The notes under the pieces are model-generated. The model worked only from the letters and a program-made list of their open reading frames with translations. It ran no database searches and was not told the origin of the DNA. Shown piece by piece: positions 24,601 to 38,000 of a stretch of 64,000 bases of DNA (the first letter of the stretch is position 1; each line of letters opens with the position of its first letter). This stretch comes from Populus alba. Lineage: Eukaryota; Streptophyta; Magnoliopsida; Malpighiales; Salicaceae. The DNA lies in the NCBI RefSeq assembly GCF_005239225.2, contig NC_133300.1:11065875-11129874 (forward strand), in the 5' to 3' direction. The position numbers were made by a program, and so were the translations under genes.

Positions 24601-25217
24601 AAAAGAAATTCATAAACAACTTGTAAATGAGGCCATGCAGGGTCCATCAAAGGTTCGTCTTCCTCGAAATCAAAAGCTTCTAAGACTTTGTTCTCACGAG
24701 GAGGAGAAGTGAGTGTTCTAAACAAATTTACAGACAACATCTTAACAATCTCTTGCATTACAGTTTCTGAGAACCTCCCACTGGCTGAAGAAACATAATC
24801 CACAAGCTCTGCCAAAGTTTGTCGCTTGATATCTTTTTCTTTAAGGTTCTTTGTAGGGTTATTGAAGTCAAACACAATGCAACATAAGTTTAGCTTTCTG
24901 ATAAACAAGTTCGGCTTCTCAGAATTGGGAACATCTCTGAAACTAGGCAAGGCCTCATAAGGACCGGTTTGGTTCCCATTCAGCTTTGCATTCACAGCTT
25001 GTGAAAGCTTATTGCCATAACCTGATCCTAAATTTGGACCTGAATTAAAATCTGTCAGAGACGCAGCACTCGAGCTTCCATATCGGTTACTGACTAGATC
25101 ACTGTTTCTTGAGCTTGTAGAAGCATTTGATGAGGAGGTAGATGTTCCGCTTCCATCACGACTATCGGCTGACTTAGACGATTTCTTTGGGAGCCTATTG
25201 AGTATCTGTTTAATCAT
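21627..25217 (-). CDS. PP2A regulatory subunit B' (B56 family)
   Basis: Protein phosphatase 2A B'/B56 subunit, which directs the PP2A A/C core to its substrates. Two coding exons: 25217-24003 (405 codons) and 21986-21627, separated by a 2.0-kb GT-AG intron with frame preserved; total 524 aa. A variable Ser/Asn-rich N-terminus (about residues 1-85, starting [12 protein letters not shown]) precedes the HEAT-like B56 body: '[11 protein letters not shown]', '[14 protein letters not shown]', 'WPHLQVVYE', '[18 protein letters not shown]', '[20 protein letters not shown]', '[10 protein letters not shown]' and '[17 protein letters not shown]'. The start is the first in-frame ATG and fits family N-termini that begin MIKQI. 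Just before the junction, residues about 393-402 are unusually Cys-rich compared with the family. The exact plant paralogue (gamma, zeta, eta or theta type) is not assigned. Confidence 0.95.
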
Positions 25218-26240
25218 AACTTATAAGGCAACACAGCCTCCTTGTGCAGGACTTTTTGAACCCAATGCTAGTCGACAGGTCCTCCAAAGCAGAAGCAGCA
25301 ATAGTAAAAGACAACAGGCAGAATTTGATGTGAAGGAGCAGACAGAAAGGTGGCAGAGTAATTTCAGGACAGAACAAGTGATCTATGAATGAGATAATCC
25401 ATCCTTAAGTGTCCAATCTTCGCCACTGTCACAGAACAACATTCAATTCCGAAAAATGTTTCAATCCAACTGGGAAAATCCCTTCCTGATCTCAAAACAA
25501 AGATTGAACTAACTTGAGCGTGCAAAAAATTTGGAACATTAAAAAGCCATTCCTAGATAGAGATACTATTACTTAGGTCAAATCAAATGAGCGCCTTCTT
25601 TTTTTATCTCAAGCAATTAATAGTGCATTTTCCACTTCTAAAACCAAGAGAAAAAAGAAGATATAAACAACCTTTTGAGTTATAGTAAGAAACCCAGATG
25701 CATTTTAACATAAGCAACAATTAGTTGGATTTTGATCAAATTCCATAGCAGTTGACTTATCTAAAAAAATAAAGAAGTAAGAGATAATCCTATTCACCCC
25801 TCTCTCTCAAACAGACACAAAACCACTCCCTCTGTTTACTTCAGCTCCTCCATGATAGACTAAGAATTCAGCTAGGTCAGAAGCTAACAAGATCTGGGTT
25901 TGGTCTAAAAAAGCAAAACAAACACTCTCAAGCAAGACAGCATACATAAAACACACAAAAAGAAAACAAATTAAACATTAAAAACCAGCAGATACAGCAA
26001 ACATAGCAAAAGGGGGGGATTAGCAAATCAAAGTAGACAAAAAAGGAATGGTGATTTTCATCTATACTTACAGATAAAGTTACACACAATTTGGTCTTTC
26101 TTGTGTTTTCTTTGTGTATGTATCTATGTAAAAGAGGTAGAGAGATAGATGGGAATCAATCAAAGCAGAAAAGAAGCAGCAATCACTGGTGGTTGCTTTT
26201 GCTGCTGCTAATTGTTGTTGTGCTTTGTTAGCTCAATTTA
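25218..26240 (-). promoter_or_regulatory. 5' leader of the PP2A B' gene, probable 5' UTR intron
   Basis: On the minus strand a consensus donor, 'ATCT|GTAAGTATAG', begins at 26071. Upstream of it (26072-26240) is leader-like sequence with Gln-codon-type 'cag' repeats and a pyrimidine-rich patch. The acceptor should lie between about 25250 and 25450, but I cannot choose one with certainty. A transcript start around 26200-26250 is inferred. Confidence 0.4.
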
Positions 26241-28130
26241 CTGTTATTGTTTCTTTTTTGATTTTTTGTAAAGTTTCTTTCCCAGCATTTTCAACCTTAA
26301 AATCAAAAAAACATTAATCTTCTATTTTTATGTATTTAGTTTTAGTTTGTGGTTATATGCTTGTCTTCATTGTAATTTTCTCCACTCAACTGTTTGACCA
26401 AAATATACTTTACTTTTTAATATATTTTCATTTTCATCAACTGTGGTGACAAAGAAGGTCAAGGATGAAATGGGAATTAGGTTTCAAAACCTCGATAAAT
26501 CTTTATTGGACACGCGCCCGTGTCTGCGGTTGGGTATTCCTTAACTTGGGGAAGCATGCTGCAATGTTTGTTTGTCTTCAAGAGCTGGACCTCGAACTCC
26601 ACTGTCCAGATCCAGAGTGGATTAGCCCAGGGATTAACTCGGATAAGTCATCAAAAAAAAAAAAAAGGCTTCATCCATTGGGAAATTGCACATAAAATAT
26701 TTTTTTGTGTAACAGCTTTCCATTTTTTTAATTGAGTATATTATTAGTTTTTATGTTTCCAATTTGAGAATTTTCAATTTTTTTCTAACCAGATGTTGTT
26801 ATTAGATTGATCTCACTTCATTAATTAATTTTTATTTTTGTTAAATATATACAAGACTTAATTGTTAAATTAGCATGCCATTATATTGATGTGTCAGACA
26901 ATGTGCATGAGATTTTCACTTTATTTCCAATTAAGTACATGGATTTTTTTTTTTATTTGAGTGTATGGATTTTAATTTTTTTTAATTGAGTGTTTGTATT
27001 TTAAAAAAAACATATCAATGAGTGCTATTAATCTTGAAGTCTAACATATAACAACTTTGCAATTTTATGTATCGATAAACTATAATTAAAAATTAAAACA
27101 ACCAAAACTATTAAACAATTCATTTGAATTAAAAAAACAACAAAAGGTATAAAAAATAATAAATTTGTGTTAAGCATAAACAAGTTAGAAAATAGAAAAA
27201 ATAATAATGATAGAACTAAAAAAAACATAGGTTTCAATGAAGCTTTGTATGGATGTATACACATAAGACAAAGGGATAAAAGATTTTATTGAAAGATTAG
27301 AACATATAAACTTCTTAATTAGTGGTGAAAATTTGTTAGGTTCTCATTTTTTATTATTATTTTATTCTAAATTGTTGTTATTGATTTTTTATTTTAGGGA
27401 TGATTATAAAAAATAAAAAATAAAAAACCTCCTAAGATTTGATCCGATCTTTACTTTCATTGTACTATGAGAATTTAAATTTAAAATTATAGATCAAACA
27501 AAGATCTTAAAAATAATTAAAAGATGAGATTGTGAAAAAAAACAGATCACAATCGCACTCATAATCAACTCTCTCTTTCTAGTTATGACATGTATTTCTT
27601 GAAATTCACCATCTTTCTCTTAAACCTTGAAGATTTGAACCATACACACTATAAATTGCATACGGAAACTGATTTGACTTCATAGTACCTGCTTTGACAA
27701 AACCTCTCGTCTGCCATGAAACACCAAGAAAGCTCAAGGAAAACATTTCAAAAGGTCTTATTGCTTTGAGATTGAGTTACACCTTGCTTTTTGGAGTAGA
27801 TTGTAAAGTTTCTTGTTGCAGATCAGACTAATATGGATGTGAAGAGGGTAAATTCATAAGGTCTTACTACTTTATATATTGTTGTAAGTTCGACAATGAG
27901 TTCTAATGAAGATGAAATACAATAAATTTTTCAAAGTGCATAGAAGTGGTGTCATGACAAGTTGATAAACCTTTTGTTTCTAACTGTAAGCAACGTAGAT
28001 TAGAAAGAGGAGACATAATTGCTTAGATTCTTAGATATCAAATACACAGCAAAAACAATAAAATAAAATTACTTGGAAGTTTCTGGAATCTTGTTATATA
28101 AATTTAAAGTTGTGTAGGTATTTATTACCT
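26241..28130. other. Intergenic, nothing recognised
   Basis: A short GC-richer patch at 26505-26650 contains a 76-codon frame with no family resemblance; its 'gattagcccagggattaact' wording suggests repeat DNA. The rest is AT-rich. Confidence 0.4.
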
Positions 28131-29135
28131 AAAGATCTGATATTTTTCAGCTTTGAATAATTTTTTAAATGTTGAGTTATTGTAAATCACAATCTGTTTT
28201 ATTATTTAACCTCCAATAATAATCCACGCGAACTATCAATAAGAAGTCTTCAAAGTCTCTATTTAGTATACAAGGATTTTTATGCCTAAAGTGTTAGTTC
28301 TTCATTCTATGACTTACATAGCTTTTCTATCTAACATACAACTATACAAAAATAAAAAGGATAATTTACTATTTATAGAAAAATATGAAAAACTCTATAA
28401 ATTGAAATATCAATTTTTCCTTTTAATAATATCCATATATTGATTCAGGATAATTTTAGAAATTAATTCAATTAAATCCTTACTTAATTTTTTGAAGTTT
28501 AGAAATGTAATTCATGTATTAATTATATTTTAGTCTTTAATTTCTAAAATATATTTTGATCAAGTCATACTTAATCAAATCATTCTCGTTTAATTTTCTA
28601 ACTAATGATTCTTAATATATATGACTTATTAAATTCCCTAATACGTTGGTCAAAATATAAAATTATAATTATAATTAAATAATTTAATTTATTATTAATT
28701 CAATAATCTATTAATTTATATTTGAAGATCAAGTGCATTGTCTAGCAATATGTCATATTCCCTTAAATATTAGAAAAATCATTAGTGGTTTGACTTAATC
28801 TTTCAGTGATTGATTTCTTAGTGTAATTAATATTTTTTTATTAATAATATTCTGATTTAACATTAAAAAATAAAGTATGTTTACTATGTTAAATCATATT
28901 TTGTTCTCTAATTAATAGTTATTGATCGGTTGAATAAGATTCAAAACTTTTTTCAAATTTTATTTTGTCTTTATTAAGGATTTTCCAATCAATATAATCT
29001 GAGAATGGATAAATTATTTTTTATAATTTATATAAGATAATAAATTTTTTTTAATTATTTAAATACTTTTATATATTTCGTGTTATATATCTCTTCATTA
29101 CCTGATTAATATAACTAATAAAAAATCATAATATT
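28130..29135 (+). mobile_element. Large-LTR-type repeat, second copy
   Basis: Matches 43385-44400 in the same order: 'ctttgaataattttttaaa' (28154), 'aataatccacgcgaactatc' (28217), 'cctaaagtgttagttct' (28285), 'caagtgcattgtctagcaa' (28730), 'tcattagtggtttgacttaa' (28780), ending near 'taattcactcaattacc'-type sequence. No ORF. It lies 600 bp upstream of the G6PDH start codon, in the same orientation. Confidence 0.65.
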
Positions 29136-29738
29136 CTTTTCACTATAACACCAAATGCACCAAAAAACTGTGTACACGTTTGAACACGGAAAACAAACAT
29201 GAGGGTAAAAATTTACGAGTACCGCAAGAGTTTGGTGACCAACGCAACAAGGGCAAATCCCATGAAAATATATTTACGGCTTTGACCAAACATTAAAATA
29301 ACACACCCTTTCTGTGCCCCTTTATGACTTACGATATAGATATCTCCTCACCAACTACTATAATATTTGCAGAAAACGTTACACCAAAATCTGGGATCAA
29401 CTTTGTCACTTCTTGATCTCTATCATCTGATTAGATTCGATTCATTCTCCATATTTCAGGTTTGCATTCTTCTTCTTCGTCTGATTTTAATTGAAGATCC
29501 CTTGAGGCTCTTTGTCTAATGGTTTCCTTGGTTCATTTTATTAGTTAAGCTTTTGTTTCATTTCTTTTATAGAACAACCACGTTTTGACTTCGATGAAAC
29601 CCAAGGAAAGAAACAGAATTCTAAGTATTTTGTTGCTTGGTCAAAACGAATAGCCTTGCTTTGTAGTTAATATTTTTGTGTTACGAGAACAGATCACAAA
29701 AGACTGTGAGAGGAGGCAAATCTTGATATATCAAAGAC
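29136..29738 (+). promoter_or_regulatory. G6PDH promoter and 5' leader, possible 5' UTR intron
   Basis: The region ends at the ATG. A candidate leader donor is 'catatttcag|gttt' near 29460, and a candidate acceptor is 'acgagaacag' ending near 29692, giving a leader intron of about 230 bp. A pyrimidine-rich stretch at 29467-29480 follows the donor. This is a sequence reading only, with no transcript data. Confidence 0.35.
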
Positions 29739-32700
29739 ATGGGATCAGGTCAATGGATGGTAGAGAAGAGATCTAGTTTTAGAAGTGATTCATTTTCAAA
29801 GGAATACGAGACTGTTCCTGAAACTGGGTGCCTCTCAATTATTGTTCTTGGTGCTTCTGGTGATCTAGCCAAGAAGAAGACTTTCCCTGCTCTCTACAAT
29901 CTTTATCGCCGGGTAAAATAGAGGGCAATCCTTTTGCTTGCTAATTTTGAAACTAATAATTGAATGGTCTCTGGTGAATTTAGAGAAGTTCGATTGATCT
30001 TTTATTTGATGGGATGGTGGGCAGGGATTTCTGCAATCAAATGAAGTTTACATTTTTGGATATGCAAGGACCAAGATTTCAGATGATGATCTCAGAAATC
30101 GAATCCGTGGGTGAGATATACTGCCTTGCATCTGTATTGTTTTTTGAAGTCTACGTGCTTGCTTCATGCTTGTGCGCATATGCTCTCGGAAATGTGTGCG
30201 ATTTTACTTTAGTTCACAGTGATAGAGAATAACGGGCAAGCTGATATGATTTGTGAAGTTCACATCGAAACATACAAGCAAGAAAGTAGGAGTTGTACTT
30301 CGTGACTGTGGCTTCTTGTTTTTCTCTTTTGCTTCTTTGATTGTCATTTTGTCAGTTCATTGGTCGATGGTGCTAAATACTACCTTTCAATACTTCGTGA
30401 CTGTGGCTTCTTGTTTTCCCCTTTTGCTTCTTTGTTTGTCATTTTGTCAGTTCATTGGTCGATGGTGCTAAATACCACCTTTCAAACTTCCATATTATTT
30501 TGGTGCGATTTTTTTGCTGAAAGTTATTGATAAGTTTAATGACTATGGAAAATGATTGGCATTGAACAATCATTGCAGATATTTTGGCAAAGATGCTTCA
30601 GAGCACTCTGAAGATGTATCAAAGTTCTTGCAACTGGTGAATCTAGCTCTTTCTATGCTTTTTTATTTATTTATCTGTTCTGGCATGCACCAATACGATA
30701 TTAAGCTTTTGCAACTTTGCAGATTAAATATGTAAGTGGTTCTTATGATACTGAGGATGGCTTTCGGCTATTGGATAAGGAAATTTCAGAGCATGAAGTA
30801 TCAAAAAACAGTGCAGAAGGATCATCTCGAAGACTATTTTATCTTGCACTCCCCCCATCAGTGTATCCACCAGTCTGCAGGATGATCAGAAAGTGTTGCA
30901 TGAATAGATGTAAGTTTTTCTGATCCAGTTTGCTTGTGTGGCTTCCAATATCAGAAGGTAGATTTTTTTTGGCATTTACTTCATAAAGTCAGACATTTTC
31001 TCTTTTTATAATATCCTCATTTGCATCTGGTATTTATTGGAAGAAGATAATAAGCACAATGAGATATTCATTTTGGTCCAGTCATGTTGATGGTTAAAAG
31101 AATTTGAATGATAGCCACTTTGGGAACTATGAGAAAAAGAAAAAGAGAACTGACATATTTTTGCAGATACTGACAATCAAGTTACCTTTTTTGACCTTCT
31201 TGCTTTTGCTTAAGAATGTTTCTCATCAGGGGCTCTTCAAACTTTTCCTGATTGGCAAAAACTGGAGGCCCCATTGTTATACTGAGCCATCACTGGATCT
31301 GCTAATGATGGAGAATCTTATGTGTTTGTTTCAATTTATCCCTCTAAATGAGATTTTGTTATCTTGTAGCTACTTTCTTAACATCGTTTAATTCATCCTT
31401 GAAAGCTAATTGAACTTGCCCTTTTTCTTGTTTAGCCTTGGTTAGATAAATTTGCTAGACTTGACAAAATCATCAGTTTAAGCAGCCGTGTTAACTTTCC
31501 AGTGTTCATGCAGACTGGAACTTCTTGCGTTGATTTTATTGACTGCTGTTCATGTAATCTTTTCCAGCTGATCTTGGTGGATGGACTAGAATTGTCATTG
31601 AGAAACCTTTCGGCAAAGATTTGGAATCTGCAGAAAAACTCAGTGCCCAGATAGGGGAGTTGTTTGAGGAACCACAACTTTACCGAATTGATCATTACTT
31701 GGGAAAAGAATTGGTGCAGAACTTGGTAAGATACATAGAAGTATCTAGCATTCATTGTTCATCAAGGTTGCTATCTCTTCCTAATCCTTTTTGTTGCTTG
31801 TATTTTGTAGCTAGTACTCCGTTTTGCAAATCGCTTCTTTTTACCTCTTTGGAACCGCGACAACATTGACAATGTACAGGTGAGCATCTTTTGTCACTGT
31901 GTGCCAAACAAAACTAATGCTAATAGTGGGAATGTGACACACTTTTTAGGTATGAATTTATGCCTTTCAATGGTCATCTCAGAACATCAAATTATGAGTC
32001 TTATTTACCAAAGTATCTGTTCATTAAAAGCATTGCATCATAAATTTCAATCTTCATCTTCTTTGTTTTCCAGATTGTGTTCCGAGAAGATTTTGGAACT
32101 GAAGGTCGTGGTGGATATTTTGATGAATACGGGTATGCTCTGTAAACACCTGTTCACATACAGTCCATAGAGCAGGATCTCTTACCAAGAAACCACACCT
32201 TTTCTTCTTCAGGACATATTAATACTGTTATAATATGTAGCATATTTAATTTTACTTTCTTTATGTAGTTTTTCTTTTTAAAATCTTTGATCAGTATCTT
32301 CTAGCAAAACTGAGGGTAAAATTTTCTTGAAAATGCAGTTTTGGGTTATGGAACCTTTTGTTTTCTGATAATTTATATTGTGAAGTTCTTTGGGTGACAA
32401 GTTTTAATCTTGTTTTTCTGCGGCAGGATTATCCGTGATATTATTCAAAATCACTTATTACAGGTAACGGCCATGGCTTTAATCTGGACTATTATATCTT
32501 CATCATCTTTTTTGGAGTCTCAATATCCCCTGAATATAGGATAAGCATTTTTCTGGACCATTCTGATATAAGAGTACTGTCTACTTTTAGAATTTAGTTT
32601 GTCATACGAAATAGCTCAGCCCTGTACTCAGACTGATCTTTTAAGCATTCATGTCCTGAGCAAGTTGCATATTTTTTATTCTCCAGCATCACCATGCAAG

Positions 32701-34742
32701 AGAAAATTATGAGAATGGAAAGGAGTTTCATTATTGGCTAATCTATCAATCGATTTTCTTCTCATCACAGGTTCTTTGTTTGGTTGCCATGGAGAAGCCC
32801 GTTTCTCTCAAACCTGAACATATTCGGGATGAGAAAGTGAAGGTGAGTATCTTTTGACTCAATTAGTTTTGAGAGTATCTCATTCCATGATCACCTGATA
32901 TTTGTAATCTGAAAGGTCTTCAATGATAATCATGAACTAAGATGCTTCAATAACTTAGTTCCTTGACAGATGAAAAACATTAATCATCGATCCTCTTAGG
33001 TGTCCATTTAGAGAAAAGCCTGTAGTTTAGAATTAATTTTCATTGTGATATTATCTGTTCCTTCAAAGGTTGGTGCTCTGAGTCTTAAGAGTACCTATTC
33101 CATTCAAATGCTGACTGCACAGTGACATTCAGGTTCTTCAATCAGTACTTCCAATCAAAGATGAAGATGTTGTTCTTGGACAGTATGAAGGCTACAGAGA
33201 TGACCCAACAGTTCCTGATCACTCAAATACCCCAACATTTGCAACTGTTGTTCTGAGAATACATAATGAAAGATGGGAAGGTATATTTCCTTCAGGATCC
33301 ATTTACTCTGCTATTTACAGAACATTTTCACAGAACAGTGGAAGTGATTTCTGAATCTCTTGGAACCTTAGATACACTTTAGACATCAGATTGCCAAAGC
33401 AATTTGTGGTCATTGCTATTTCCATACTTTGTTTCTCAGGGGTTCCTTTCATACTAAAGGCCGGGAAAGCATTGAATTCAAGGAAGGCAGAGATACGTGT
33501 TCAATTTAAGGATGTTCCTGGTGATATATTCAAATGTATGACTCTTGAAATTTAGAGTTCTGCATCACTACTTCCTCCATGGTTTATGTTGATTCTGAGC
33601 TTTGGAAAATATTTTATAAAACGGCTAATTTTATAAACTATAGTGGTGTTTTTCAAAGTAATTTTGTTCTTACAAACTAATTTATCTGCTGCTCCCAAAT
33701 CATTTAATTTGCTCCCATCATGCATCTTGTTACTTGACATATATCTTGCTTTGCAGGTCAAAAGCAAGGAAGAAATGAGTTTGTGATACGCCTGCAACCC
33801 TCAGAAGCCATGTACATGAAACTTACGGTATGTGTCTAATTTGGTAATTGTATGCAAAGCTTTATCCTTTGTTAAATTGCACGAATGTCTTGTCCAATAA
33901 AATTGGAAATTGGTGCTAAAGAGAATGTACATGACATTTTCTGAAAAATTATTCTGCCATGTGTTCACAAAATTATAGCTGATCTAAAAATAGGTCCAAA
34001 GTATAAGGTTAAGAATATGATCTGAATGCACGAGACATGATAAAGCTACAATTGGAGATTACATGCTAAATGAATAGTTAGCTATCCTTGTGCTTATCTC
34101 TGAATTGCTCGATGTCTCTCATGCAGGTGAAGCAGCCTGGACTTGAGATGTCTACTGTTCAAAGTGAACTAGACTTGTCATATAAGCAACGTTATCAAGG
34201 GGTTGCCATCCCGGAGGCATATGAACGTCTGATTCTTGACACGTATGATTCATGCCTTTTGTTCATTTTTTTCAGACAATATTTTTTAGTGCTGCTTTTG
34301 TCATGAGAGTCAACAAAGATGCATCAAAGTCTAATGAGCTTAAAAGGGTTGGCGTAAGCTACGAATGAAGGATATAACAGTAATTGTTTTTCAAAAGCAA
34401 TAGCAATAACAAAATTGATAACTAGTGTGATTTTTGGTTTTACAGAATTAGAGGTGATCAGCAGCATTTTGTTCGCAGAGATGAGTTGAAGGTAGGTTTT
34501 GTTTTAACTTGGGTAAAATATCTTGACTGAAATGGGATTTCAAAATCTGATGGCTGCTTCATTCTAATCATCAGGCGGCATGGGAGATTTTCACACCCCT
34601 TCTGCATAGGATTGACGATGGGGAGATGAAGCCATTGCAATACCAACCAGGCAGCCGAGGTCCAGTCGAAGCAGATGAGTTGTTGGCAAAAGCTGGTTAT
34701 GTTCAAACACATGGCTATATCTGGATTCCTCCCACATTATAG
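29739..34742 (+). CDS. Glucose-6-phosphate 1-dehydrogenase, cytosolic type
   Basis: Oxidises glucose 6-phosphate to 6-phosphogluconolactone with NADP+, the entry step of the oxidative pentose phosphate pathway. Fifteen coding exons: 29739-29912, 30025-30110, 30579-30636, 30723-30909, 31568-31725, 31811-31879, 32074-32132, 32427-32463, 32771-32842, 33133-33280, 33440-33535, 33757-33827, 34127-34242, 34446-34491, 34575-34742. They sum to 1545 nt, giving 514 aa with frame kept at every junction, close to the 515-516 aa of Arabidopsis cytosolic isoforms. Seen in the product: the NADP-binding '[10 protein letters not shown]' (residues 38-47), 'EKPFG' (180-184), the substrate signature 'RIDHYLGK' (208-215) and 'RDIIQNH' with the presumed catalytic base His273. 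There is no plastid transit peptide; translation starts [10 protein letters not shown]. The C-terminus '[10 protein letters not shown]' matches the family end. No frameshifts. Confidence 0.97.
30297..30486 (+). repeat. 95-bp tandem duplication inside G6PDH intron 2
   Basis: The unit starting 'acttcgtgactgtggcttct' at 30297 repeats at 30392. The copies differ at a few positions ('ttttctc' against 'ttcccc', 'tactacc' against 'taccacc'). Lies wholly within the intron at 30111-30578. Confidence 0.95.
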
Positions 34743-35000
34743 AAATGCAGCCTGCCTGGAACAATCCTTTGTGCAGTTTCCCTAAGATGAGTATTTCTAG
34801 AGCCCGTTTGTAATGCTCGTTTAATACGTAGTTATGAAATCCCACCTTTAATGGTTTATTAAGGTACTTCGGCCTTCAGTTTAGCATGCCGAGAGAATTT
34901 GCTTTGACATGTAAGCTTGATCAGCCCTCCACTTGAAATATGTATCTGTTGTGGTGTGCATTTTAAGTACTTGAGGAAAATAAAGAAATAAAATTGCTTC
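34743..35000 (+). terminator. G6PDH 3' UTR with poly(A) signals
   Basis: Two AATAAA hexamers lie 237-250 nt after the stop, at about 34979-34984 and 34987-34992. This is the likely poly(A) signal region; the cleavage site is not determined. Confidence 0.6.
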
Positions 35001-38000
35001 AAGCCATTGCGAGAGTATAATGCAAATCATCAGAATTTTGTTTTTACCTTTGAATCTCTAATTTTCTCCTGAGCTGCACATCATGTTGAGTGCCTTTTTT
35101 AGTGAGTCTGTAATTGTCTTTTGTGCTTTATTCAGCCCCTATGGTGCGGGCACGCGCTTGCATTTGCAAGAGTGCAAGTGTTCAGAATTTCTGCTCGTAT
35201 ATTCCCCTTTTATGCTAAAAAACTTGGAAACTTAATGGAGCTTTACTGCTACTGTGAAGCTCTTTTTTTTTTTTATTTATTATTATTATTCAATTCAGCC
35301 CCCATTTTTTATTCCATCTCTCCTTTTGTTTGTTTTTTTAATTTCAATTTCTTCTTGATTTCATGAACAGAATTTTTTTTAAAAAATAATAATTTGAGTT
35401 GATTTTAGACTGGTGGTCAAGTTGAATGGATTATGTTTGGATAATTTTTATATAAATTTAATTTTAAATCTATACTTGGTGAAGTTTTGAGTCAAGAGGC
35501 TTTAATTATTTGTTAATCCATAAATTTTATTTCAATTTTGTTCTTTGTTTGTTTTTATTAGTTGGTTAGGTTATCTTTGAACTGGTCAAGTTAATTGAGT
35601 TATATCAGTATAGTTTTTACATGGTTTAATTTTAAATCCAAGTTAGGTAAGAAGTTGGATCAAAAGGTTTTTTTTTATGTTAATTTTATTTTTTTAAAAA
35701 AATTCATCTTTATTTTTTTTAATTAATTAACTAGTTGTTTTTTTAATCATCCAAATTAATTATATATTTTTTAATTTTTAAATTTGGGTTAGAGAAGGCA
35801 GTAGGATTGGAAAGTTTGTAAATTTGGCAATGAGGATTAATTTTCTATAATTTAAATATATATGTTACTTTCAGAAACTTTTTTTTTTTATATCTTACTC
35901 GCAGCTTAGTGCGTCGTGTAAATTAGTATTTATGTAATAGGGCATGTGCTTTTGTCATGAAGGGATTATTTGACTTGCAATATGGTTCCAATAATATGGA
36001 ATACCTTAGTCCTTGCGAAAAAGAAGAGTCACTTCATGGATAGTACCATATTCCACAATTCCAATCAATCGCAAGCTGTAAAAGAACGCAAATTGATCCC
36101 GCCTTAGTTTAAAACTCCATGCCAACACTCTCAGATTCTCCTTTTTAGGGCAAGCCACTTGGCTCGCATTATGGTTATTATTTTTTCCGGAGGTTAGTTG
36201 TCTTTAAATTTGTGTAAATCCTCTCTTTATTGATGTGAAAAAAATAAAATAGTATTGATATGCTGCGGTGATGAAGAAGTAATAAATGAAGGCTAAGGGA
36301 AGGGATGGTGGAAGGTAGAGATTGTGGTGTTAGCAGTGGAGGTGGTGGCTAAGTGGTGTCTATGGAGGGTGGTGATAAAAGATGGTGTTGGTGGAAGAGT
36401 GATGATGATTATGGTGATAAAAGTGATGATGGTTGAAATAATATGATAATATTATAAATAAATTATTGTTTTACAAAACTTCATTAACTAAAAATATTTT
36501 TTCAACAAATAAACTAGATTTAAAAGTTCTTTATAAAATATTTTAAGTTGATAAGTGTTTCTGCAAATCAAACACTTCCTAACATTGAGAAGACAAGGAA
36601 AAAAGAAAAAGCTCTTTGTAAAGTTTAAAACCCTGTGTCCAGAAGTAATAAAGGAGTAAAAGTTGTCCAGAAGTAATAAAGGAGTAAAAGTTGGCAATAG
36701 GAACAACAAATTGATGTGGAAAGTGTGCCTGACTAAAAGGAAGGCTCCTCTAAAGATTCTTCGATGGGGGAGCATAAACTTGCGAAAATGAGGAAGAGAT
36801 CATGGATGATTTAGATGACTGGTTTGTCAAAGAGTCTGATTCAAAAGATAAGGACGAGGAGGACTGTGGTGGTGGTGGTGGTGATGGTATTCTTTGCAAT
36901 TACCACACAAAATTCTTCACTTGTAAAGATATTTCCAATAAAAAAAACACGAGATGCTAGCAGTGCTCTATAGTTTACCGAGAAAATATGTTTTATTCTT
37001 TGCAATTACATACAAATTCAAAGATTAGGGGGATTGGAGTGCCAAAAAAAAAAAAACTAGAAACTTTGGTCATTCTAATCGAGTGTAGTTGGGCCAACCT
37101 AATTAAACTAGTCACACCATCTCTAGTTTGGTTAGGTTAACCAAACCAAGCTACTCTCAAATTTGGTTGGCCAACCCAACTAGACTAGTTCTCTTTGTTT
37201 CTACTAGCCCCATGAACAGTTCAAGGTACTTCACCAGCTCAAGAGACTATACACTAATTTAAGGAATTGCTCTCCAGTCCAAAGGACTACTATATAGGTC
37301 AACCAATCACTTTAAATTAGGCCTCACACAACCATATTTGGATTGATTCCTTCCATGAGAGATTTTTTTTTAAAAAAAAACAAAACCAGCAATGTCCACA
37401 CACCATAGTGTAGAGTCATGATCTCTAAGGATGTTAGTATGACACTGCACTCTCCTATGCTTATGCATGAATTATTGATATGACACCTACTTTTCTCATC
37501 AATTGTTATCTTCCTCTGATTTGTCTTCTTAAAGAATACCTGTCTTTCTTGTTAATAATTATCTCTCGCCAACTTGTCTGCTTAATAAGCATCAATTTTT
37601 CTCGTCAATCACTCGCAATCATCAACCTTTCTACCATTGGCACAACAACCAATAAGCCTACAAGAAAAATAATCATCATCCATCATTACTCCTCTCTCTC
37701 TATAATAGTCATTACTTCACTCTCCAATAGGTAAGCTCAAGTGAACAAGGTGTATAAATAGCTCAAGTCACCAAGTAAACAATTCATTCAGTAATTACAT
37801 AAGACAAAACATAATTCTACAAGAACAACAATATGATCTTCACTTTCCTTCTTTTTCCAATACATTATTTCTCAACCTACATTTATTAACTCAAGCATCA
37901 TGGGGTCTTCTATTTTTAGAGGGGACTTATATTTCTAGAAGAGCATGGAATGACCAAGTTCAGTCACCTCATCGGCTTGTCAAATAGTGAAAAGTCTAGT

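Noticed and set aside
26465..26735. Overlapping 71-76 codon frames
   Set aside because: No family resemblance; short repeat-like patch.
31432..31755. 107-codon minus-strand frame in the G6PDH gene
   Set aside because: Antisense of G6PDH exon 5 and its introns.
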